DNA of 64,000 nucleotides from Psychrobacter sp. JCM 18902 (GTDB taxonomy: Bacteria > Pseudomonadota > Gammaproteobacteria > Pseudomonadales > Moraxellaceae). Both the position numbers and the translations under genes were made by a program. Location of the stretch: positions 310,001-374,000 of the forward strand of contig NZ_CAJHBK010000001.1 in NCBI RefSeq assembly GCF_904846615.1. The letters are read 5' to 3'. The notes beneath the pieces are model-generated. The model saw only the letters and a list, made by a program, of their open reading frames with translations, was not told the origin of the DNA and made no database searches. The number at the start of each line of letters is the position of its first letter. The first letter of the stretch is position 1. Shown here piece after piece: positions 32,137-41,792 of this stretch.

Positions 32137-32301
32137 TCTATTGTTCATGCTTCTCTGTAATGCGCTATATCATGATGATTATATCGGTCATCATGATATA
32201 TTAATACGTTGTTAAGTTTTATTAACATGTGATATTTCCCTCACTACTCCTACAAAATACCTGTACTATAATCAAAAGTTTTCTTAACTCAGTTAAGTAA
32301 T

Positions 32302-34239
32302 ATGAACAACCGTCCCTCTCAAACCATCTCTACGCTTATTTGGCGTTCTGTCGTACAAGCCATTATTTTGGCTGTGTTGGCAGGTTTCTTGATGTCTATC
32401 GTTTATGGTTTGTTATACCACTATAAAGAGAAGCGTCAGCATATCCAGCAATTGGCTACCATGTTGACCACTAGCGCATCGACAGCCGATGGTGCTGATA
32501 TCGTGGCTGAGCAGGTTAGATTCTTGTTAGAAAGTGAACCCAGCATTAGAAGTATTTTATTTTATTCAACACCCAAACCTATTGATGAAGTTAATCAGTC
32601 CAGAGATGATTGGAAGAATGCCTTATTTGCAGATACTGTCAGCTTCAATTATCCCGTTACCAGTGACGATATCGGTGATGATAGCGCGCTAGATACGTTA
32701 AACATCAGTCAGCAATCGTCCATGACTTTATCAAATAGTGAGCAAGAATCGTCAGCGTCTAGTGAGGCCAATAAAAATAGCGCGTTAGTTGGATATATTA
32801 ATCTCACTTTAGATGTGAACACCCTGCGTTCACATTGGTTTCGAAGCAATATATTGCTATGGCTTATCACCACGATATTGACGGTACTTTGGGTATTGTA
32901 CATTCTGCGCAAACTCAAATGGCCAATCAGAGATATTGAAGCTTTGAAAGAAGTCTGTCACATCGTTGTAAAAAACCCAGAGCTTGAGCAGTTACCAGTG
33001 ATTCCACAGCTTTTTGAATTTCAGGAACTGGTGCAAATCAAGCAAACTTTGGCTGTATTGTTTGATCGTTTACAGAAAGTCCAACAAGATTATGAGGCGC
33101 TTGCTATTTTTGAGCAGCAATTACACAACAAAGACGTATCCCTCGATGTGCAGCTGCATAACTTTCAAAGCATGATCACCCATGAGCTGAAAACTTCGCT
33201 AAATGCTATCGTAGGCGGTTTACAGCTGTTAGATTACGATACCCTCAATAGAGAACAAAAAGATGCGGTTGAAATTATCAGTGACGGTAGTGATAAATTG
33301 GTGTCGTCGCTTGATCATATTATTCAATTGAATCAAATACAAAAAGGTCAGATGAGTATTAATTGTATTGCGTTCAATCCATTGCAGTTAATCGCCGATC
33401 TGTTGGCAGAATATGAGCCTATTGCCCGGCAAAAAAGGCTAGAGTTGATCAGCCGTATTCATCATATAGACTATGGTTTGGAAGGGGATGCGGAAAAAAT
33501 AAAACAAATATTATCGATATTATTGAGCAATGCGATTAAGTTTACTCCAGCGGGGCAGGTGACTATTACGTCGCAATTGACCCATTTTGATAAAAGCAAT
33601 CGCTGGCAAATCAGTGTAAAAGATACAGGTATTGGTATCGATAGCACTCATATCGATGATATTTTTAATCCGTTTTTCCAAGTGGATTCATCACAAACTC
33701 GTCAATATGAAGGCTCAGGTGTTGGTTTGCCAGTCGTCAAGCAAATGGCTCAGCTGATGGGCGCTACTATAGAGGTAGATAGCACGTTAGGGTCAGGCAC
33801 CCAATTCATGCTGACCATATCGATGACCAATAAACAGCAGTCTCGGCAGCAGCATTTATTGGCTGGATTGACTATTATTTACTATTATTATCATGAAGTT
33901 GGGTTTTTAGCGAAAGAGTTAGAGCGTTTAGGCGCGACGGTCATTTATCGTCAGCATGAAGCACTGGTTATAGAGGAGATGAGTATAAGACAGGTGAATA
34001 TGGTGATGTTTGCGGAAGATATTTTTCCAAGTAAAGCTGAGTCGTTAGCCAAGCGTATTCGTCAATTTGAAAGTGAACATCGGGCTTTATTGGTATATTG
34101 GTATCCACCACATCGAGCGAAGCAGTTAGATAGCTTTGAGCATGGTTTAAAAGCAGCTGGTGTCGATTACTGTTATAGCGCCACTTATAAAGATAAAGCA
34201 TTAAGCGACTTGCTTAAGCGCTGGTTGGTATGGACGTAA
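32302..34239 (+). CDS. Sensor histidine kinase with degenerate receiver-like tail (GacS/BarA-like)
   Basis: The 645-residue protein has a membrane helix at about 15-37, a sensor loop, a second helix at about 182-201, a coiled linker (240-275), a HisKA domain with MITHELKTSLNAIVGG (His294) and a HATPase domain with LLSNAIKFTP, DTGIGID and GSGVGLPVVKQM. The C-terminal 125 residues look like a receiver fold, but the expected phospho-acceptor position reads MVMFAEDIF and the N-terminal acidic pair is absent (TIIYYYYHE). It therefore probably cannot be phosphorylated, and there is no HPt domain. The nearest full-length family is GacS/BarA; the cognate regulator is not in this window. Confidence 0.8.
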   Translation: MNNRPSQTISTLIWRSVVQAIILAVLAGFLMSIVYGLLYHYKEKRQHIQQLATMLTTSASTADGADIVAEQVRFLLESEPSIRSILFYSTPKPIDEVNQSRDDWKNALFADTVSFNYPVTSDDIGDDSALDTLNISQQSSMTLSNSEQESSASSEANKNSALVGYINLTLDVNTLRSHWFRSNILLWLITTILTVLWVLYILRKLKWPIRDIEALKEVCHIVVKNPELEQLPVIPQLFEFQELVQIKQTLAVLFDRLQKVQQDYEALAIFEQQLHNKDVSLDVQLHNFQSMITHELKTSLNAIVGGLQLLDYDTLNREQKDAVEIISDGSDKLVSSLDHIIQLNQIQKGQMSINCIAFNPLQLIADLLAEYEPIARQKRLELISRIHHIDYGLEGDAEKIKQILSILLSNAIKFTPAGQVTITSQLTHFDKSNRWQISVKDTGIGIDSTHIDDIFNPFFQVDSSQTRQYEGSGVGLPVVKQMAQLMGATIEVDSTLGSGTQFMLTISMTNKQQSRQQHLLAGLTIIYYYYHEVGFLAKELERLGATVIYRQHEALVIEEMSIRQVNMVMFAEDIFPSKAESLAKRIRQFESEHRALLVYWYPPHRAKQLDSFEHGLKAAGVDYCYSATYKDKALSDLLKRWLVWT

Positions 34240-34483
34240 TAGGTCAAAGTATTTGTCACGCTTACCGTACTAACCTCGTTTAATATACTCGATTGCCTTT
34301 CATTTACTCATTTACTGTAAATAGTTTCGAACATCGTATTTTCGACAAGGGTGCTTGCTTTTAATTTGAAAAATATGAGGAACGAGAGCGAATCTGCTAA
34401 GTCTAGTAAATCAGTGTTTATCACAGTTTGATGATGACACTACTTAATAGCAATAATAAAATCTGTGCGGTGAATGAAGACAT

Positions 34484-34516
34484 AAAAAAGACGCCCAGTT
34501 TTGAGGCGTCTTTTTT
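34484..34516. terminator. Bidirectional Rho-independent terminator
   Basis: AAAAAAGACGCC pairs with GGCGTCTTTTTT around a nine-base loop. It serves the minus-strand carboxypeptidase gene and may also stop readthrough from the histidine kinase. Confidence 0.9.
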
Positions 34517-34556
34517 GTCAGTAATGTTCTTGAGAAATAGCTTTTACTAATATTCT

Positions 34557-35723
34557 CTAAAACAGATTTTGTGCCCAACGTACGACACGCTGCCAAGTGC
34601 GGCTCATAAAGCCTGATTGCTCGATATCACTGGTCGCTATAATAGGCACTGAAGCCACCGCTTTACCATCAATAACGGCCATCATTTTGCCAATTTCTTG
34701 ACCTTTTTTGATGGGTGCTTCTAGGCTCTCAGGAATATCTACCACAGTCGTGATTTTATTTTTTTGCGTTTTGCTGGTTAGAATTTGCAAATTATCCGCA
34801 GTGACTAGCTCGACTTCATCAGCTTCACCGAACCAGACTGGAACTTTGCTGACGAATTGTCCAGCAGGTGCTTTGGTGACAGTAGTGAAGTGGCCAAAGC
34901 CCCAGTTGAGCAGCTCACGTGATTGATCGGCACGTGCTTGCTGGCTCTCTGTTCCCATAATCACAGAAATCAAGCGCATGCCATCACGATTGCTTGAAGC
35001 CGCTAAGCAATAGCCTGCTGCATCAGTGTGGCCAGTTTTTAAACCATCGACGGTTGGGTCGGTTGCAAGTAGAGCATTACGGTTACCTTGAGTAATACCG
35101 TTATAGGTGAACTCTTTTTCTGCATAAATACCATAATAGTCGCCGCTATTCTTGATAATAGCGCGTGACAATTTGGCCAAATCTAGTGCTGATGCCTCAT
35201 GCCCTTCGTCAGGCATACCAGTAGAGTTGACGAAATGGGTATTTTTCATACCAAGTTTTTCTGCTTGCTCATTCATCAAGATAGCAAATGAGGCTTCGCT
35301 ACCAGCGATATGTTCCGCCATAGCTTTTGAAGCATCATTACCTGATTGAATAATAATACCGCGTAGCATGTCGATAACACTCGCAGATTTATTTACCGGC
35401 ACATACATGCAAGACTGGCTGCTACTACCACGACACCAAGCATTTGGACTCATTATGACTTGGTCATCTTCTTTGAGGTCGCCTGATGCTAAGCGCTGCT
35501 CAATGATGTAACTGGTCATCATTTTTGTCAAAGACGCTGGCGGTAGCGACTCATTGGCGTTCTTTTGTGCCAAAATCTCACCAGTATTATAATCCATCAA
35601 TACATAGGCGGTATTATCCATCTCAGGCGGCTGGATGGCTGCGTTTGCCATCACTGCACTCATAGAGATACTCACACCGACTACCAGCTGCACCAGCTGA
35701 TTTTTTACACGCTTTACTGTCAT
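34557..35723 (-). CDS. dacA: D-alanyl-D-alanine carboxypeptidase, PBP5/6 type
   Basis: This periplasmic enzyme trims the terminal D-Ala of peptidoglycan pentapeptides. The signal peptide ends near residue 29 (AVMANA). The three active-site motifs are SLTK (64-67), SGN (127-129) and KTG (229-231). After the PBP5-type beta-rich domain, the end MSRTWQRVVRWAQNLF forms the amphipathic helix that anchors the protein to the inner membrane. The length (388) fits DacA/DacC. It is monocistronic and ends at a strong terminator. Whether it is orthologous to DacA or DacC cannot be settled by eye. Confidence 0.93.
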   Translation of the reverse strand: MTVKRVKNQLVQLVVGVSISMSAVMANAAIQPPEMDNTAYVLMDYNTGEILAQKNANESLPPASLTKMMTSYIIEQRLASGDLKEDDQVIMSPNAWCRGSSSQSCMYVPVNKSASVIDMLRGIIIQSGNDASKAMAEHIAGSEASFAILMNEQAEKLGMKNTHFVNSTGMPDEGHEASALDLAKLSRAIIKNSGDYYGIYAEKEFTYNGITQGNRNALLATDPTVDGLKTGHTDAAGYCLAASSNRDGMRLISVIMGTESQQARADQSRELLNWGFGHFTTVTKAPAGQFVSKVPVWFGEADEVELVTADNLQILTSKTQKNKITTVVDIPESLEAPIKKGQEIGKMMAVIDGKAVASVPIIATSDIEQSGFMSRTWQRVVRWAQNLF

Positions 35724-36299
35724 ATATCGTTACACCGCATCATGAAACCAAATGTATCTACCGCTTGTACCTTGCACTAAATCTTATGCAACATTTTAAG
35801 TAGCCTGTCTTAAACATTCTGTTTAAAAACAATGTATTAATAAGAGTGGTGATGGCCGAGCGACAGACATAAAATTAACGCCTTATCTTAGCAAAATGCC
35901 AACCGATGGGGAATCGATAAATGCAAAAAAAGACCCGATTAAAAAGAAAGAGTAGTAAGAAGTAAACGTTTGCTCAGACTAGGACTGCCACAGTGCCTTG
36001 AATAGAAATAATTCGACTGTCATAAAAAAGCTTACGGTCATCCTGTTGGTATAAACAGAATGACCGTAAGCTTTTTTGTTACTTACAAGCCTGATGAACA
36101 AGCTTATAAGGTGTCGCTAAATAGCCCATAATCAGTGTTCCAAGACAGATAATGCCATGATTTATTGTCATTAATTATAGCTGACTTTATCAATTTAGGA
36201 TCAATGCTGGGGCATAACTATTGTAGGGGAGACGATAGGATGTCTGATAAGTAAGCCAATTATAATGTTGTAATTGTTGAGCTTAATTATGATATTCCA
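35724..36299. other. Long intergenic region with a strong terminator and a tiny basic ORF
   Basis: The region should hold the promoter of the minus-strand carboxypeptidase. A 14-codon ORF at 35921-35965 (MQKKTRLKRKSSKK) follows GATGGGGAATCGATAA; it may be chance. The terminator at 36024 lies 58 bases later, so a short + strand transcript is possible. No other gene is seen. Confidence 0.4.
36024..36077. terminator. Strong bidirectional terminator in intergenic space
   Basis: AAAAAAGCTTACGGTCAT pairs with ATGACCGTAAGCTTTTTT with an internal imperfect extension and a loop of about ten bases. No recognised gene ends next to it, so it marks the end of either a small transcript from the left or the minus-strand gene at 36300. 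Confidence 0.85.
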
Positions 36300-36737
36300 C
36301 TACTGGTATTCAGCATTCGCCAAATCTTCGCATAGAGCTTTGTTGTCTTGTTTAGAGAAGCCCATTGTCCAGCTACGAATGCCTTGTAATATCTGGCGAT
36401 AATCTTGCTGAGTGGATAGATATTGAATCGCTGCTTTTGGATCTTCTAAAGACGGCATCAACTCGTGAAGCTGCACGTTATAAGATTTATAAAAGCGCTG
36501 TTTTTGTTTGCCATTGAGCATCGGTGGACATATCTCTGATAGCACTTGCATGACCGCAATTTCATGCTTAGTAACATTGATGCCAGACATATCTAGAGGT
36601 ATGGTTGTAGCAGAATTATTCGCCGCAAAGGATGCTTGAGATAGCATGGCAACAGAGGTTACCAGGCCTGCAAGACTAATTTTGGACGCCGTCTTTGCTA
36701 TCACAGAAGCTATAGATAATATCGATTGATTTTTCAT
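36300..36737 (-). CDS. Small secreted protein of unknown function
   Basis: The 145-residue product has a clear signal peptide (about residues 1-38, ending ASFAAN). The mature part is helical, with two cysteines (CPP near 69 and LCEDL near 137) that may form a disulfide. The text recalls small secreted proteins known only from Moraxella and Psychrobacter genomes, but I cannot name a function. It lies alone between the intergenic terminator at 36024 and surE. The ATG at 36737 fits the signal peptide. Confidence 0.65.
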   Translation of the reverse strand: MKNQSILSIASVIAKTASKISLAGLVTSVAMLSQASFAANNSATTIPLDMSGINVTKHEIAVMQVLSEICPPMLNGKQKQRFYKSYNVQLHELMPSLEDPKAAIQYLSTQQDYRQILQGIRSWTMGFSKQDNKALCEDLANAEYQ

Positions 36738-37366
36738 GCAGTATTACACTCGCTTATCTTTATTTAATGGTGATATGTTAATGGGTAAAAAAACAAAAGT
36801 CACATAAAATATTGATTTATGTGTAGATATCTTGTGAGCCAAAGCTCTTTTTGAGCAACATATCAGCAGCATAGACTCATAAGTTACGTCAGCATAAAAA
36901 TATAAGTTTGTATTGTTGTAAGGTGTTGCCTATTGTAACGTCACGCCAAGTTTTTTTGCTGTTATTGATGCAGATATCATCGTGATAAAATGATAAATTG
37001 GATAGATTCTGCGCAAAGACTGGGTTCGTGTCAGCGTATTATTAGGGTATAATCGCCCAAAATTATGGTGGCATCCGCGTTTTGCTCTATCAATTTTTTC
37101 ATATGCATGCTGTGATATAAACACAGTGTCATTTTACTTTGATAGCGGTATGGCTTTTTTAACTTTTATAGTAAATTTAGCTGCTATTTGACGCTTGCCA
37201 AATGCTGTGTATAAATATTATTTATGCAGAGAAAGCCAGTGTGGATGTCAGCATCAACAGTATGATCATACAATCTAGCCACCATTTTCGGGTCTGATTA
37301 TAGCAATTTTATGCGGCTAAAGTTCATAAGTGGACAGGCGGTCATTAATGAGTACATTGAGTGAAA
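36738..37366. other. Long gap upstream of surE
   Basis: These 630 bases contain no ORF that I trust. A perfect -10 box at 37048 (see the promoter entry) suggests a leader of about 300 bases before surE. The left part should hold the promoter of the divergent secreted protein. Confidence 0.4.
37025..37053 (+). promoter_or_regulatory. Candidate sigma70 promoter upstream of surE
   Basis: TATAAT at 37048-37053 is a perfect -10, with TTCGTG 17 bases upstream as a poor -35. It would start a transcript toward surE. Confidence 0.35.
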
Positions 37367-38179
37367 ATGAAATTTTTAATTAGTAATGATGATGGGGTTT
37401 ATGCACCAGGGTTATTGGCATTATATCAAGCCCTGTCTGCTATTGCAGAGGTGGTAGTGGTTGCGCCAAACAGTGAGCAAAGTGGCTGCGCGAGTGCTTT
37501 GAGCCTATCGATGCCATTATATACTCATCAATTGGATTCTGGTTTTATAGCGGTAAATGGTTCGCCCGCGGACTGTGTACATTTGGCATTGCATGAGTTA
37601 TATCCTGATACGCGTTTTGATTGTGTGATTACTGGTATTAATTCTGGCGCCAATCTTGGTCAAGACGTTTTATTTTCGGGTACCTTTGGTGCTGCATTAA
37701 CCGCACAGCTCTTTGGAATACCTGCCATTGCGACCTCCCTAGTGGGCGGCGGCGTCAATGGAGAAGGGCAAGAGCAGACCAGTCATTATCAAATGGCGGC
37801 AGCTGAAATTGTTAAATTATTGATAGAAACACCGATATTAGATGCTTGCAAAAATTTGCCCTATCATGTATTAAACGTTAATATTCCTGATGTAGATAGT
37901 GCTGATGAGATCAAAGGTCGGAAAATAACGGCGTTAGGGCACCGTCAGATTGCGCGTCCTGTACATCATGTGGTCGATCCACGTGGGCGTGATGCTTATT
38001 GGTTGTCGCTACGTAAACGCCCACATGAGTTGCCATTAGAAACTGAAGATTTGCAGTCCTCCACAACAGATATGACGGATGATCAAGCGGTAGCGGCGGG
38101 TTATATCAGTTTATCACCAGTGCGCCTGCATCATACGCCAGCAGACACGCTTAAAACGCTGTCGGCGTTAATGCTATAA
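37367..38179 (+). CDS. surE: 5'/3'-nucleotidase SurE
   Basis: SurE is a metal-dependent nucleotidase acting on nucleoside monophosphates and polyphosphate. The N-terminal FLISNDDGVYAPG carries the Asp-Asp metal ligands, followed by NSEQSGCASALSL, NGSPADCVHLAL and ITGINSGANLGQDVLFSGT, all family signatures. I prefer the ATG at 37367 over the in-frame GTG at 37361, as it starts directly before the conserved strand. The gene is 256 bases from nlpD; surE-nlpD neighbours are typical of gammaproteobacteria, although no rpoS follows here. Confidence 0.95.
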   Translation: MKFLISNDDGVYAPGLLALYQALSAIAEVVVVAPNSEQSGCASALSLSMPLYTHQLDSGFIAVNGSPADCVHLALHELYPDTRFDCVITGINSGANLGQDVLFSGTFGAALTAQLFGIPAIATSLVGGGVNGEGQEQTSHYQMAAAEIVKLLIETPILDACKNLPYHVLNVNIPDVDSADEIKGRKITALGHRQIARPVHHVVDPRGRDAYWLSLRKRPHELPLETEDLQSSTTDMTDDQAVAAGYISLSPVRLHHTPADTLKTLSALML

Positions 38180-38435
38180 ATTTACGCTGCCAAAATGCAT
38201 CAAACAGCTGGTCAATATCTTGATATTATCTGCACTATTTTTCTTATTTGGCTGCCATTTATCTCATTTTTATCACCATTTTCAAAATGAAGACACGTCT
38301 TAAAAAATGGTTTACTATCGAGTGATTGATAATGGTATTTACCAAATACTAAATACTAAACGGTATAAAAGTTAGCAAAATGCTTGTGAGTAACACAAGG
38401 AGTTTGTGAGTAACATAAAGAATAGGAAATCTTGT

Positions 38436-39230
38436 ATGAAGAAGCTTATTGCTGGATCGCGCTTTGCAACAGTGGCATTGATAGGTACTTTAACAGCAGC
38501 AACGTTAACGATGGTGGGCTGTGCAACCAAGCCTACTTACCAATCAGCCAACCAAGCGGGACCTAAGATTATTACCAATGCACAAGGCGTTCCTAACTAC
38601 CATCGCGTACAGCGTGGCGATACGGTCAGCCAGATTGCTGAGCGCTATCGTCTCAGTTACCGTCAAATCGGTTCGCTCAATGGTTTGGACAGCAAGTATA
38701 CAATTTATAGTGGTCAATGGCTCAAGCTGTGGCAAGGTACGCCAGCCGATAACAATCGTTATAACGCGCCTACAACGACACAGCCAACGTACACACCACC
38801 TGTAACGAGCGTACCTAATAATAGCTCACAAAGCCCTGTATACGAAGTGACGGCTAACGCAACGTCAGGCTATGAATATCCAAGTCGCAATCAAGTGACC
38901 CGTAACTTTGATGCGGCAGCGGGCACGATGGGTATGTGGTTTGCTGGTAATATCGGTGATCCCGTACTTGCTAGCCAATCTGGCACGGTACTGTACTCTG
39001 GCGATGGTCTGCCAGAGTATGGCAATCTTATTATGATTCGTCATAGTGATAATTACATCACCGCTTATGCGCATAATAGTCAGCTACTGGTCAAAGAAGG
39101 CGATGCTGTACAGCGCGGTCAGCGCATTGCAAACATGGGTAACAGTGGCCAGACCAATCAGGTCGGCTTAGAGTTCCAAGTGCGCTTAAATGGCAATCCT
39201 ATTGATCCACGTGCGGTACTGGGGCGTTAA
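38436..39230 (+). CDS. nlpD: NlpD-like LysM/LytM lipoprotein, amidase activator
   Basis: The product, taken from the ATG at 38436 (after ATAGGAAATCTTGT), has a lipoprotein signal ending MVGC. A LysM domain follows (YHRVQRGDTVSQIAERYRLS) and then a Pro/Thr/Asn-rich linker and a C-terminal LytM domain. In the LytM domain the usual zinc ligands are missing: GMWFAGNIGDP replaces the G-x-x-H motif and GLEFQVR replaces H-x-E. It is thus a degenerate, non-catalytic LytM, as in NlpD and EnvC, which switch on cell-wall amidases during division. An in-frame ATG or GTG 30 bases upstream is an alternative start. Confidence 0.87.
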   Translation: MKKLIAGSRFATVALIGTLTAATLTMVGCATKPTYQSANQAGPKIITNAQGVPNYHRVQRGDTVSQIAERYRLSYRQIGSLNGLDSKYTIYSGQWLKLWQGTPADNNRYNAPTTTQPTYTPPVTSVPNNSSQSPVYEVTANATSGYEYPSRNQVTRNFDAAAGTMGMWFAGNIGDPVLASQSGTVLYSGDGLPEYGNLIMIRHSDNYITAYAHNSQLLVKEGDAVQRGQRIANMGNSGQTNQVGLEFQVRLNGNPIDPRAVLGR

Positions 39231-39353
39231 ACGTGATGCCAAGTTGTGACTGATTTGGCAAGTTTAGTGGCTTTATTTAGAGCGCTTGAATAAAGCCACC
39301 TTAACTAAATCGGTTTATTTGAGTCGCTTTACTTATTCATACTTGAGAATTTT

Positions 39354-40658
39354 ATGATGTTAAAAAAACAATATCTTGCCCTGTTTCCTGCGTTAGTGAT
39401 GGTTGGGTGTACCAGCCAACAGGCGATGCAAAAACCTAGCAAGCCTGTACGTCAAGGCAACGTTCAGATTACCCAAACTCAAACCATTCAAGTGAAGCCA
39501 GCACCGAAGCCTGTCATCAAGCCGCAGCCAGTGGCAAAGCCAAGCTATAACAGCTTTTCTGATTGGAAGTCAGATTTTTCTATGCGGGCGATTTCATCAG
39601 GCCATGATGCAGCGACAGTGCGCCGTTTACTTGATACTGCTTATTTAAATCAACAAGTCATCTCGCTTGACTCAGGACAGCCAGAGTTTTCTAAGATGCC
39701 ATGGGAATATGTCGATTCTGCCGTATCTGATGGGCGTGTGAGTACTGGTAAGCGTAAGTTTGCCGAGCAACGGGCATTTTTGTCGCAATTAGAATCGCAG
39801 TACGGTGTCAATGCAGAAATAATCGCTGCCATTTGGGGCATGGAGTCGTCATACGGCGTGGTGACGGGTAATAGCAGCATACCAAGTTCACTTGCGAGTC
39901 TGGCTTATGATGGTCGTCGCCAAGAGTTTGCAGAAACTCAGTTATTGTCATTATCGACGTTATTGCAGCGCGGTGATGTGTCTTGGTCGCAGCTCGATGG
40001 TTCTTGGGCAGGCGGCATGGGACAGACGCAGTTTATCCCTGATACTTGGCTGAAGCACGGAGTGGATGGCGATGGTAATGGTCATCGTAATCCGTGGGCA
40101 ACGGGCGATGCACTGGCGTCCACCGCTAATTATTTGAGCAACTCAGGTTGGGTTCGAGGTCTAGCGCCATTTTACGAAGCGACTATTCCTGCCTCATTCG
40201 ATTACTCCATGGTTGGTAGTAAGCAGCCTGCCGCGAGATGGGCAGCGATGGGTGTTGATACGATAGCTGATGTTTATTTGGATGCCAATACTGAAATGGA
40301 GCTGTGGCTACCAGCTGGCAAGGATGGTCCTGTACTGCTACTCAGTCCAAACTTTGATGTGATCAAAGTTTATAATAACTCATCGAGCTATGCGCTAGGT
40401 GTCAGCTTATTGGGTAAAGCGCTTGCTGGACAAGGCGGATTACAGAAATCATGGCCGCGTTATGAGCGTCCATTATCCACAGCTCAAGTACGAAATTTAC
40501 AGCAGCGTTTGACCAACTCAGGCTATGACACCAAAGGCGCTGACGGTATCGTGGGTACCAATACTCGGTTGGCGTTCCAGCGCTGGCAAGCAGACAATGG
40601 TCAGACTCCAGACGGCTTTATTACTCAGCGTAGTGCGTCATCGTTAGCTTCGTGGTGA
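39354..40658 (+). CDS. mltB: Lytic murein transglycosylase, MltB type, with peptidoglycan-binding domain
   Basis: The 434-residue lipoprotein has a short signal with Cys19 (VMVGC) and a basic Pro/Lys-rich linker to about residue 65. The catalytic domain contains AAIWGMESSYGVVTGN with the acid Glu164, and GGMGQTQFIPDTW and DGDGNGHRNPW (a Ca-binding-like loop) of the MltB family. A C-terminal PG_binding_1 domain (about 375-434, AQVRNLQQRLTNSGYDTKGADGIVGTNTR) completes it, an arrangement found in the MltB subgroup of Pseudomonas and relatives. It cleaves glycan strands to give 1,6-anhydro ends. Two adjacent ATG codons open the gene; either could be used. Confidence 0.9.
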   Translation: MMLKKQYLALFPALVMVGCTSQQAMQKPSKPVRQGNVQITQTQTIQVKPAPKPVIKPQPVAKPSYNSFSDWKSDFSMRAISSGHDAATVRRLLDTAYLNQQVISLDSGQPEFSKMPWEYVDSAVSDGRVSTGKRKFAEQRAFLSQLESQYGVNAEIIAAIWGMESSYGVVTGNSSIPSSLASLAYDGRRQEFAETQLLSLSTLLQRGDVSWSQLDGSWAGGMGQTQFIPDTWLKHGVDGDGNGHRNPWATGDALASTANYLSNSGWVRGLAPFYEATIPASFDYSMVGSKQPAARWAAMGVDTIADVYLDANTEMELWLPAGKDGPVLLLSPNFDVIKVYNNSSSYALGVSLLGKALAGQGGLQKSWPRYERPLSTAQVRNLQQRLTNSGYDTKGADGIVGTNTRLAFQRWQADNGQTPDGFITQRSASSLASW

Positions 40659-40777
40659 AGCAGGTTGATAGAACTTTTTTTGACTCGTATTAATTCTAAT
40701 ATTACCGTGTTAAAAGAAATTTTTTAACCATTATTTTTGACGGTAATATTTAATACGATGAGCTTAGTGAGTAAAAT

Positions 40778-40808
40778 AAAAAAGCACCTTATTAGGGTGC
40801 TTTTTTAT
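40778..40808 (+). terminator. Terminator after mltB
   Basis: AAAAAAGCACC pairs with GGGTGCTTTTTT around a six-base loop. Symmetric A and T runs make it able to work on both strands. Confidence 0.9.
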
Positions 40809-41044
40809 TTTACGCTATGATTATTTTTCAACAGACCATAATCTTATCAGGTTTTAATAAATAATATGGACACAAGAAGACTGATACTGTGACTGATAAA
40901 CGCTACACTGTTTGTTTATCAATGCGCTTTACTTATCAACGCGCTATTTATAAGAGCTGACATTATATTTGTCTGTTCAATCTTTTAATATTAGATACAA
41001 TAGATCCTTTATCCTCATAACGAATGGCAACGAGCAGTGACATT
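40809..41044. other. Short gap upstream of modB
   Basis: No gene is seen between the terminator and modB. An in-frame ATG at 41024 would extend ModB by seven residues; I prefer 41045. Confidence 0.4.
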
Positions 41045-41746
41045 ATGATAGACCAGTCTCTTATGTCCGATATGCTTAGTCCATTTTGGGTGAGTATTAA
41101 GCTTGCTGGTGTCACTACCATTTGTCTATTACTGTTTGTAACGCCTGTGGCTTATTGGCTCGCTAAGCCCAGTCGTAGGCAAGTTGTGGCACGTCTTAAA
41201 GTCTTGCTTATGGGCATCATTGCCATGCCATTGGTTTTGCCGCCTACCGTCATCGGCTTTTATCTTTTATTACTGTTAAGCCCTAGTGTCGGTATTGGTA
41301 AATGGCTTAGCGAACATCATATCAGCCCCTTGATATTTACCTTTGAAGGTCTTGTCATTGGTTCGATTATTTACTCCTTGCCTTTTTATATTCAGCCTGT
41401 CTACGCCCAATTTTTACGTATTCCACAAAGCGTGATGGAAGTGGCACATTTATTGGAGCCAAGCCGTTTCAAACGGTTTCTCAGAGTCGCTCTGCCACAA
41501 GCGCGTGTCGGTATTGTGCTCGGTAGCTTAATAAGTTTTGCCCATACTATTGGTGAGTTTGGCGTGGTTTTGATGATAGGGGGTAGTATATCCGATGAGA
41601 CTAAAGTGGTCTCGATTGCGATATACGAGCAAGTAGAGGCGCTAAATTACGAGGCAGCGCACATGATGTCTGGGATTCTCATCATTATGGGAGTGATTAT
41701 GGTGGCGTTGATTGCTAGTGTAAGCCGGCTGAATCAACGCTCATAA
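41045..41746 (+). CDS. modB: Molybdate ABC transporter permease ModB, without its partners
   Basis: The 233-residue protein has five or six membrane helices and the permease loop EVAHLLEPSRFKRFLRVALP, which matches the EAA motif, followed by GIVLGSLISFAHTIGEFGVVLMIGG, the characteristic ModB/CysT end. ModB carries molybdate with the binding protein ModA and the ATPase ModC. Neither modA nor modC is beside it: the upstream neighbour is a transglycosylase and the downstream gene is on the opposite strand. Its partners must be elsewhere, or the gene may be a remnant of a broken locus; the reading frame looks intact. Confidence 0.85.
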   Translation: MIDQSLMSDMLSPFWVSIKLAGVTTICLLLFVTPVAYWLAKPSRRQVVARLKVLLMGIIAMPLVLPPTVIGFYLLLLLSPSVGIGKWLSEHHISPLIFTFEGLVIGSIIYSLPFYIQPVYAQFLRIPQSVMEVAHLLEPSRFKRFLRVALPQARVGIVLGSLISFAHTIGEFGVVLMIGGSISDETKVVSIAIYEQVEALNYEAAHMMSGILIIMGVIMVALIASVSRLNQRS

Positions 41747-41792
41747 TATTGCAGTTAATACCTATAGCTTGAGTTAATGCGTTAAAATTTAT

